Shown here: positions 49,144 through 59,000 of the stretch, piece by piece
Layout: each line of letters begins with the position of its first letter
Numbering within the stretch: the stretch's first letter is position 1
Source: Crossaster papposus
Lineage: Eukaryota; Echinodermata; Asteroidea; Velatida; Solasteridae
Assembly (NCBI GenBank): GCA_037893245.1
Contig: JBAIAA010000605.1
Span: 682,001 to 746,000, forward strand
Direction of reading: 5' to 3'
Length of the DNA stretch: 64,000 nucleotides
The notes under the pieces: generated by a model
What the model was told of the DNA's origin: nothing
Database searches by the model: none
What the model saw: the letters and a program-made list of their open reading frames with translations, nothing else
Made by a program: the position numbers and the translations under genes

Positions 49144-50229
49144 AACATCTCTTCTGCAGAACGACAGGCCCTGCGATCACTCAAGGAAGAAGAGGACTAT
49201 ATCATTAAGAGAGCGGACAAAGGTGGAGCAACTGTGGTTTGGCGTAAAGATCTATATCTGTCCGAAGCTGAGCGACAACTAACAGATACCAGTTACCAAG
49301 TGATCGACCACGACCTCAACCCTACGCACCAGGGCATCGTGTCAGACACCATCAAGGCCTTTATCGGCGCAGGTGAGCTACCCGGGAATGCTACTAAACT
49401 CATCACTTCATATCCCAGAACCTCCGTTTTCTATATGCTTCCCAAGATTCACAAGAAGGATAATCCCGGCCGGCCCATCGTTTCAGCTTGCAATTGCCCC
49501 ACTGAGTTGATTTCACAGTTCATTGACTCTGTGCTGTCGCCTATTGTCAACCAACTGCCCTCCTATGTGAAGGACACCAATGACGCTCTCCATACTTTCG
49601 CCGACTTTGAATTCACGGGCTCCTCTAACTACCTGTTCAGTATGGACGTCAAATCACTGTACACTTGCATCCCCCACGCCGACGGTTTACTAGTTCTACG
49701 TCACTTTATTGACCACCGTCCAGACCGTGACCTCCTACCAATACCCTCATCAGGCTTGCCGAACTTGTGCTCACCCTTAACAACTTTACCTTCAACGGGA
49801 AGCACTACCTGCAGACCACTGGCGGCGCTATGGGACGCGTATGGGCCCCAGTTACGCTTGCCTATTTATTGGATTTCTCGAGTTGGGCCCCAACCGTTGC
49901 TGAACAAACGGTACATCGATTACATCATCGGTGCCACTTCTAGGTCAATGGAAGACGTCCATACGTTCATCCAGTATGCGGAGAACTTTCACCCAGCTGT
50001 GCAATTCACCTCTGAGATTTCCAATGAGACCATCACCTTCCTCGACATCAGTGTGTCTATCAATGGCAATTCTCTCTCCACTTCAGTCCACTACAAGGCT
50101 ACCGATTCCCACAGCTACTTGCATTATGAGTCGTCTCACCCCAAGAAATGCAAGGATGCCATCCCTTATAGCCAATTCCTCCGCCTCCGTCGTATTTGCA
50201 GCGAGCATAACCAGTTTAAACAGCAATAA

Positions 50230-51298
50230 TGATGGAAAACAGTGGGCGGAGACTAGTTGCAGGCTAGTGCCAGTGACGAAGGTATTTTGGCATTATATAT
50301 TTTAGACGTTCTCATTCATAAAGTATGTGAAAGAGGCTGTTCGCCGCGTGATTTTATTGGTAGATTTTGGGCCGAAGACGATGCGTTGTACCTTTTCCTA
50401 AAATTCAGATCGCAAAATGATTGTCATTTTCTTTTTAAATTAAACAAATTAATATGCTAGTTTTTTGACAAGCAACATTGTTGGCGTTTTGAAAATTTGT
50501 ATCATAATCTTTTAAGGGTCACTTAACGAAATCCTAAATATATAATGGAATAGCAGACGAAGTGAAAAAGGCCATAAAATCGCTGAAAAAACAACAAAAG
50601 CCCGGGCGGTGACAACGTAAGAGCGGAACAACTAAAATACGAAAGAGAATAAATACCTCAAGAAATCGCTAAAATCCTCAATGAGAAAACCCGCGAAAAA
50701 GAAGCCAACACGGTGCTTGAGGTTATGCGCATTGAAGATGGCAGCGACACCAAGTTGGCCCAAGCTGTCCCTCATAGTGCCTCACGGCCTGTATGGGACA
50801 ACATCTCACTCAAATCCATTTATAAGACAGCATGCTATGGCTGACATCGGTGGCATCTGTTCCTCCCCAATTCTTCAAGATACCCCTGCACCACATTTGC
50901 CACGCCACCAAACCCCACTGGAGATAAGCGGCTTTGATCCCATTCCACGCCAGGATCTCCATCCGGTGAAGGGAGTGACCACTTTCACTGGAAGGAAAAA
51001 GGGTATCCGAGTGGAGGACTGAATTAGAGACATGCGCTATGTCTTGGAATCAAAAGGGAGGACGGCTGGACAAGTTCAGCTACACGAGTGCGGTACACCA
51101 CGGGGCTTGCCCGAGATGTCAGCTCGGCCACCGAGTGGAACAGTTGGAAAGAAGCAACGGCGTTAGATCTCCACAGAGACAAGTGCTGCCCGTAAAGCTC
51201 CATAAATTCAACGAGTTGGTTAAAAAATCACAATCACACCAATTTGACATTTTAGCAATGGTGCCTTAATCCTCGAGACTAACAAAATTGTACATGAC
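50230..51298. other. Retroelement debris between the Penelope-like element and the array end
   Basis: This includes an RTE-like fragment (50545-50700). Open frames of 113 codons (50681-51022) and 76 codons (51039-51269) have no family signature that I recognise. The array unit resumes at its right edge, so all of this arrived within unit 11. Confidence 0.45.
50545..50700 (+). mobile_element. RTE-type LINE reverse-transcriptase fragment
   Basis: The plus strand reads ADEVKKAIKSLKKQQKPGG with GDNVRAEQLKYE, interrupted by indels and a stop, then PQEIAKILNEKTREKE. This matches the fingers segment of RTE-like reverse transcriptases (LKN.KAPG.D.I.AELLK). Only about 50 residues survive. Confidence 0.55.
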
Positions 51299-51429
51299 AA
51301 ATAACTGTAATTGGTCGGAGGTTTCTTGACGTTTGTTGCTTCAGGCCCTACGAGCGGATCTACATCCACGAGAGCCACCAATTCATAAGGAACCACGCCT
51401 GCACTGAAATTGACAAATATTCCATTTGG

Positions 51430-51903
51430 CGTGTAAGGCGTACATTGCGGCGTTATTACCAAGTAATCTTCAGAGCTCCTTCAAAAAAGTGGGCATCCAT
51501 CCATTCGATGGTGCCTTCCTTCCGAACAGGTCAATTAACAACACCGCGCCAGGGACGGAAGTCATAGTCAACAACGTTCGTCTTGAAGAGTCCGACTGAC
51601 AGGAAGAAAAAGAGAAGCATCCGAGAGAAGATGGGTGGCAAAGAGAATTTGAGACGAGCGAAGAGCAGCTTGAAAAAAAATAGAAGTAAAAAAGCTCAAA
51701 AAGAAAAAAAAGTAGCAAAAAAGAGAAGGTGCTTGAGCTGTGTCGTGGCCGGGAAGGCAATAATGGAAGACGAGGTGTACAAGAAGATCATCAAGTACGA
51801 GGAAACCGTACCAAAGAAGGCAAAGGTGCAAGCAAAAGCAACGAAAAAGAAATGCAGGAAAGCTCAGAAAAAAATCAGAGACGAATCAGCCCAGTACATC
51901 TAA
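51430..51903 (+). pseudogene. pogo-like transposase C-terminal remnant
   Basis: SFKKVGIHPFDGAFLPN is followed by VNNVRLEESD and a stop at about 51597. Then comes a Lys/Arg-rich open frame (51583-51903) with GKAIMEDEVYKKI near its C-terminal third. A 'F..aGIxPfd' motif followed by a basic tail containing LTxDEV-like sequence is the usual end of pogo/Tigger-type (DDE_1) transposases. The catalytic part is absent. The open frame could alternatively be an unrelated basic ORF. Confidence 0.45.
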
Positions 51904-53052
51904 AGTAACCGCCGACCGTGAAGAGGGGGATTTGGCTTTAGATGGCGAGATTGGAGAAATAAAAAATAAGAAGTTCTGACCGGTAGAGCTACCTGAATCA
52001 ATTTATTTTACGTTGTGGGGTCAGTGTATGTACCGAGACTGTGAACACTGGACCCATCTGAGGTATTGCTTTTTAATGAATATGTGCAGATTTTTATTTG
52101 CAGCAATAAATTTACTAGGTTAATAGATACCCTGTGAAATTAGTCCGCCCGTTTTATGGTACATTATTAATAATTCAGAAGAAAACAATGCAATTTGAAA
52201 TTAATAAGATGCACAAGTTATTACATGGCCCTTAAACCACATTCAGAATAAGAATAAGCTGTTGCATGTAGAAGGAGTTCTGAATTTGTTTTTTGTCACG
52301 GTGATGTCACGGTGATGGGGGAGAGGGGTGGGGGAGGGAGAGAGGGGTGGGGGGGGAGAGAGGGGTGGGGGGGAGAGAGGGGTGGGGGGGGAGAGAGGGA
52401 CGGGGGGGGGGGGGGGGGGGGGGGGGAGAGAGAGGTGGGGGGGGGGGGAGAGAGAGAGGGGGTGGGGAAGGGGAGGGGGAGTGTGGTAGGTTTGTAGGAG
52501 AAGTGGGAGTGCGTTTACAGATTGGCACTTACGGGGTACCGGGAACAAAAGGGCAACAATGGAACAATGGTACCCCACAGTCTCGTCCTTAGAAATGGAA
52601 GGGCCCCAAAGCCATAAGGCTCAGTATTTCGAGATTTCAATGGAGACAAAGGGAAACAAAAGAAGAGAAGTAAGGTCAAACAATAGAGGCATCCCACAAC
52701 CAATGGCAGGCCAAATGTTGATCGGCTGTAGGGGGTTGGATGGGGTTGGATGGGGTTAGGAGTTGGCCGGGGGGGGGGGGGGGGGGGGGAGTGGGGAATT
52801 AAAGCTAAATCAATTTGTTTTTGGGTAATACCTATGTGCAATATTCAGCCCTGCTTTGCCAATTTCTTTGTTCACTTTGAGAATTGTTGAAAATTTTTGA
52901 GTTTTGCACTGAAGAAAATTGACATTTTACTTGTAACCTCTAAAATGTGAAAACATTTCTGAACTACAAACACCAATGGCAATAAAACTTCTTACTTGAA
53001 GACAGTTTTTTGGTACAATATAAGTTGTGTCTTGGACATCTTTGTGCAACTG
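51904..53052. other. Intergenic, with G-rich tracts
   Basis: No gene was seen. It lies 3' of RRP36, so its right end should contain that gene's 3'UTR, but no convincing minus-strand polyadenylation signal close to the stop was found. Confidence 0.5.
52308..52485 (+). repeat. GGGGGGAGAGAGG simple repeat
   Basis: About 180 bp of imperfect (G)n(AG)n repeats on the plus strand. The Pro- or Gly-rich open frames on either strand are translations of this repeat. A second pure G-run lies at about 52769-52789. Confidence 0.9.
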
Positions 53053-56000
53053 TCATCTATTCTTTGTGTTAACGTCAGGGAGTTTCTTTCTGTCTTTGGT
53101 GGTATTCTTCTTTCGTTTTCTCGTGAGATACTTGGCTAATCTGCCGCTCTGTTTCAGCTCGATGTAGCGATCTGCCAGCTCCAGTTTCTTCCGTTCAGCT
53201 GTTGGTAAAAGCATCAAGAAATGATACGATATAACCATAGAGCTATATTAAATTACTAGCACTCTGGCTTGATGCGTTTGTTTATGGTGTAAATGGAGGA
53301 CACATGCCTGGCGACACGAAGGTGAATTGGGGTTAGGGTTAGAATGGAGGACGTCCTCAATTGAGATTCGTGTACAAAACCAATGAGAGCCGTCGGAAAA
53401 GGTTGGGGTACAAACAAAGAAAATTATCGAGAGGAACAAAAGAAACTCCTCGATATACACCATAAACAAACGTACGTGTAAATGTACTAAGTGATGCATG
53501 CTTGGCATCCATGTTTGTACACTAACTTATGGAAAACTCATAACTGTCACTGTGAGGCATGAAGACGTAAAAACCTTTTGTTTGAATGAAAAACGTGTGA
53601 AGAATAGAAAAGAAAGTAAAGAATAGACCCAATTGTCACTTTTTATAATACGTGAAAAAGGAACCTAATGTATTGTTCACGTTTTTTGTTCCAACAAAAG
53701 GTTTTCATGTCTTTGGGTCTCACATTTGTTTGTACGGCTATATGCATATAACTGCGTTTGTATTCTATACAGGTGTGTTAATAACTGTAGCCGATTGTTA
53801 CGCCTAAAACCAAAACACACGATCAGCAAATTAGTGTTTTATGTTCTTGTATCGTATTACGATCGAGGAACGAAACACAAAAGAGAACAAAGGGAACAAA
53901 GGATCCTCGAAGGACGGTTTGCTTGTCCGAATTCTGTCCTCGATCGTTGGGGCAAGCGCTAAGTAATGGGGTTAGGGTATAGTAAAGGAACAAAGGAAAA
54001 CACAATATCGATCCTCGGTCGTTATGTGGTTCACGACTGTACCTTTTTTCTCTGCGAAAACAGTGCAAACGCGTGCGTGTATCCGTGTTCTACTTGTGCG
54101 CACATTTCATTTAGAGTGCACTTTCAAAATTAAATCTATCAAATTTCATTTTGTTCTACAAACACGCACATGAATTCAAAATGTCTGCGTGCAAGACAGC
54201 TTCAAAATATCTAATCTATATCATGCAACAGTCGTGCGATTATTGGTAACAACGTGAATGCTAGGCTCGAATCGCAGGAAATATCCACGACTGAACTAGT
54301 TGCGGGAAATCGAAGGTCCTAGTAAGAACTGGGGCTTTGTAGACAAAACCTTAAGAAACATTTTTTGTTGTGTATGCTTGACCCTTTACTATCGGGGTTA
54401 TGTGAATTTAAAACAAATCCCAACCTAATTAAGTCTTAATGCCATTTTGCCGAAGCTACATGTACTTACATTTCTTGAGGAAGAATGGTTTCTTGCCCTG
54501 TTTCACCAAATCCTTCTCCTGTCTCTTGAGCTCTTTTCCCGTCTCCTTCTCCTTCTGCTTCTCTACTCTCATTTTTTCTTGTTGCTCCTGTGAAACAAGA
54601 CAGTTGCCGCAACTAGAGTTATATGTCAATCACAAGTCAAATCTCAAGTAAAATGGCATGGTTGTGGCAGGGTTGTGGCGGGCAAGTTCCTAACACTGAC
54701 TTCTTTTAAATACTACCCCAATTTACTATATTTAGTTATTCTGCATTTTGTTAGCAATCAATATGAATGGGTACTAGCGAGCTAGACTGGTTCCATGACT
54801 GTACAATTGCTCCGTTATTATTTAGACATTGACTGGGCCCAGGCACTTCGATCAGAGACGGGTTCAGGCCAGCATCTGTGGGTAGCCCACCTTGACATTT
54901 CCGGCCTCGCTCACTGCAAGCCGGTTGCTGACAGAAATTTCCGGCCTTGCTCGTGACGTGTTTATTTGTCATTCGTTTCAAAGATCTTCATGCGTGTATA
55001 CACGGCATCCGGCGCGAACTGGTTAATAATGGGAAAATAATGTGGAAGTACACAAATAACAAATGTTTGCGAGAGCGATGGTAATTTCATGAGGTGACAG
55101 ATGGCATGTTCTATTCTATATGTGATCAATGATCCACCAATCAGATGACAGGGATTTATTCAGGTGTTGTATAAAAACAGTTTGTTTTATACAACACCTG
55201 AATAAATCTGATTGGTGTATCGTTGATCATGTGCATTGAATTATTAGTTCCATCAAACGGCAAGGATGCACTTGCAAAAAACAATTCTATTGAATGGTTT
55301 TATTCAACGGTGAATGGAACTTCCATTTCACATTCGTGCGATGGAAACAAATATTAAATTCGGTGACAGATGGAATGTTCCTTTCTACTCAGCTTCGCCT
55401 CGTGCATTAGAAGATTCCATCTTTCACCTCATAAAATTATTATTATTACACTCACAAAAATTCATTATTTGTATAATATCGTGTGCTTGGATACTGTAAT
55501 ATTATTGGCCTAAAACAATCCCATGTCCGGTCTATCAAACGCATGGCACACACTCCTATGAGATATCACATATCTGCTATGATGATGCCAGCTGTATCAC
55601 TGCAGTACCTATACAATGTTCACCTACTACGTTCTGTTACGATAGCAAACTATATATAGTGGGCAAGCAGTGAAATAACTGATGATCAGCTGTACTTTCA
55701 CCGAGTGATTTATTGGAAACATGGAGGTAGGTTTTACTTTGTTTCTTCACGAGTAAATTACAAAATTACAAAAATACAACAATTTATCTTTTTGACTTAT
55801 TGGCACGAAAACAAAACAACTGTTTACTGCTGTGATGTGGGACTTGACTTTTGTACAACCTCGCTTTGCCTCTGCGCGCGCCCCCTCGGCTTCGTCCATG
55901 CACCCCTCGGATGTTAAAAGCATCATATCCCACATCACAGCAGTCATCAATTGTTCAATATTGCATTCAGATACTGACCATTCTTTGTAATAACCTCTTC

Positions 56001-59000
56001 AGTTCCACCTTTCTCTCTTCAGTCTTAGTCTTCTTCAGTTCTGTCTTCACTTCCTAGTTGAAAAGAAATGGCATAAAAAGAGCACGTCATTATGGCATAA
56101 TGTAGGAAAACATTAATTCATAATATAGTTGGCTTCAGTCACCGAAAGCTTGAAAATATCCTACCACCTGAGATGCAATCAAAAAGATTATAATTTACAA
56201 TTGGTCAAAAACTCATTTGAAGTAGAATATGGGACGGAGAGAACCACCCTCCTTTGTGTTTGCGGAATGTTTGGTTTCTCAGGAATACTTTTTAGGTTTT
56301 TAGGGGGTGTGTAGTTAACAATAGTCTAGAAAGTGTATAAGTATAGGGGAATAATGTCCGTCGGTCCCATATCTTGCTGGGTATACAAAAACTATGAATG
56401 GCCATAAAATAAAAAGTATATTAATAGGTCACATGTTGAAAAAATCACGCAATTCTTAAAAAAACAACTTGACCCAAACAGTCCCGAATCCAACCCCCCA
56501 AATTTGTGTGTCTGACTTGGACTTGGTTCAGGAGGCCTAAAGCAGTGCTGGTGAATGTTGCCTTGACATTAGTGTTGTTATCATATGTGACCTGTCGCCA
56601 CAAAATGAGAGTAAAGTCGCACAATGTGATTTGGAGATATGGCCATCCAAAGTCAAAATATGAAGGGGTGGTCAATTTTGAGATTTTGCGTAATTTGGAA
56701 AGCTTAAGTCCTCCTCTACATATTCCTATTTTTTGGGTGCAATCAGATGATCGAAAACCTCTTAAATTACGTGATTTTAAGTAGTGTTTGCGTAGTTAGT
56801 GTTTGGATTAAAGTCCATCAGTGGTCTAATTAACACGGTAATTAAATATGCAAATTAGGTCTTCGTAACTGTCCCACGTGTTCTAAATTTCGATATTATG
56901 TTGATTATACAATAGTTTGTATTTGTGGGAAGTTTCAAGAAGAAATAATGATTAAAACATAGCCGTTGCTATGCTCAACCGAACCTTACTTGTCTTGTTT
57001 GGCAATCTTTTGTGTGTTTTGTTTAGGAAGTTTATAAGTAAGTTTTTCACAAACACGTGTTGTGAAACCCATGACTTTCTGGAGCGCTGTAAAATGTATT
57101 TATCACAAAACCCCCAAGTGTTATATACCATTGGAAAGCTCTCTTTCTCAAGAAATTGAAAATACCAATATCTCAATTTTCAATTTTCCGACTTTACTCT
57201 CATATTGTGATGACAGGTCACATATATGTACTACATGTTTATCCACAAACATCAACTAACACTTCAGTGGTGATTTCATTAGCCTATGTATACAAAGAAA
57301 AATGACTGATGGATTTTGGTGTATTTGGTCCAGTACCTAGGAGAGACAGTAAAAAAGAGTTTTGGGTAAAAAAAAAAAACAACATTCCTGTTAAATTCTG
57401 GTAGTGTTAATGTGAATTTAATTGGCAATAGCTACATAAAAAGTGGAAAAATCAGCAGTCATATCATACCCCCTTTCAATTTGCTATTGGCTTGTCTACA
57501 TTGTACTTTGATTGTATCGTTATTCAAATCACTTGCGTTGAGCCCTCTACTTTCTTTCAATTTTGCAGGCTTCGCGCATCACGTCATTCTGTTTATGGCT
57601 GAAGACGCAACAACATGTTCTGTTTTCTCTCTGCTATATTACAGATATGACACTTTCTATTTCTTGTATTATTACATTTTTATATTAGGCCAAATTTGTA
57701 TTCTATATTTGTATGATTGTGCTCCATTTCATTTATATCTTATAATTCAGGATTGCGTTATATTTTGAAGAAACTGTTAATTTTCTTTGTTTTGATTTAA
57801 CATCAATTGTGGACGAATCATGAAGTTCAGATCCTTTGAAAATCCTTCCATTATTTGTAAATATATAAGTTTGTCAGGAGATTCTTAAATAAATGTGTAG
57901 ATTTATCTGTCGTTTATTCATTGTTTGTACATTTTTGATTTAAAGCATCCTGTTCATGGCTGGAAACATGTTCTTTTTGTCTCTCTTCGCCATTTTTCAG
58001 ACAATAAACCGGATTCCAAAAGGGGGGTTAGGGTTAAATAAAAGAAAATACAAATCTAGTCCAGTATTAATACTACCTGGGTCCTATTTCTGATGGTCTT
58101 AGTCAGTTTATAGTTACCCTTTTCTCTCTACTGTACACCCCATCCAGGAATGCATAGCTGGATTCAAAAGCCTTCTCATTGATCCTTCCTGAGAGATCAT
58201 CAAAACGAGGATCCCTTCTCACCTGAAATAACATTTTAATTAAAATACAGTGCATCTTAAACATTTGTAAACAAAATATAACGGAATGCCACACGTAGAA
58301 TGTGTAACCACTATACATACCGTAGTATAGGTATGGCTTAAAAGATACACCTTTCCACTTTAAAATGAGACATCAAACGTCCACATATGATCAGTTGTGA
58401 GTAATTTTTTAAGAGAGGGCAAATTGACCATAGGACCAAGTTTAGTTTTTCGATTTTGTTTGGATGTGCAAGTGTTGCAATATGTGGATGAGCTTGTTGG
58501 TGGTTAGCAGCTAAACGCACGTGTGCAATTCCTAAACATCAATGTTCAATGGCTGAACACTATCCACCCTGATGCTAAACATGTTTAGCGTGTAAACATG
58601 CCTTTACAAACATCAATTTTGTTTATTTGCTAAAGACAATATTAACAGTATAGGCAAGGCAATTATCCACACATGGCCAAGTTAGCTTCCTTTTTTTCAA
58701 ATGCCCAAAATTGAAAACTTGGTCTCATGGTTAATTTGACCTCTCTTGGGAAATTACTCATAACTCTGTCAAAAAATATCACATGTTGATGTTTGATGTC
58801 TCATTTTACAGGTAGGATACACCATTGGTAATTGCTTGAATTATCAGGAATGGGTAAATTTAGGGGGTTGTATTTTATAGTAAATATCGATTAACTGACC
58901 TGTCCAAAGTTTTACAATCATGGATACTGAGAAAAGCAAGAAAAACGATGTTCGTTTTCAACCGACATCGGGCAGTTTTTATGTTGTTCTTGTTTTTTTT

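Larger units (their letters stand above)
46004..50229 (+). mobile_element. Penelope-like retroelement, split by a LINE
   Basis: Two parts: 46004-46193 (reads ...PTGLNKSLDLIIENCRSD) and 49144-50229. Removing the LINE between them restores one frame through ISSAERQALRSL, IKRADKGGATVVW, FYMLPKIHKKDNPGRPIVS, YLFSMDVKSLYT and FLDISVSINGNSLSTSVHYK, a typical Penelope-like reverse transcriptase. A run near 49745-49865 is out of frame: the neighbouring frame gives LAELVLTLNNFTFNGKHYLQ. The active-site motif reads YIDY instead of YIDD. No GIY-YIG endonuclease part is seen, so it is also 3'-truncated. Confidence 0.82.
20681..51322 (+). repeat. Tandem array of 11 C-type-lectin half-exon plus recombinase-remnant units
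   Basis: Eleven head-to-tail units share, in order: CTGGAGCAGCTTGTGTTGTA (the left limit of homology, about 20681), a CTLD half-exon, a decayed zinc-finger/tyrosine-recombinase-like gene, and an AT-rich spacer with CAATGCAGACTAAAATTC. The basic period is 1.7-2.1 kb; larger gaps are explained by transposon insertions. Units fall into subtypes defined by shared deletions and insertions, so the array grew by unequal exchange, probably with gene conversion. The last unit is interrupted at about 46003, and 24 bp of it (ATAACTGTAATTGGTCGGAGG and neighbours) resumes at about 51299. Confidence 0.9.

Noticed and set aside
20681..51322. CRISPR-like or satellite interpretation of the array
   Set aside because: Units are about 2 kb with coding structure and splice signals, not short repeat-spacer units or simple satellite.
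52243..52578. Pro/Leu/Ser-rich minus-strand frame of 111 codons
   Set aside because: Translation of a G-rich simple repeat.
57412..57768. 118-codon hydrophobic open frame
   Set aside because: AT-driven Phe/Leu/Tyr composition, no motif, located in an RRP36 intron.
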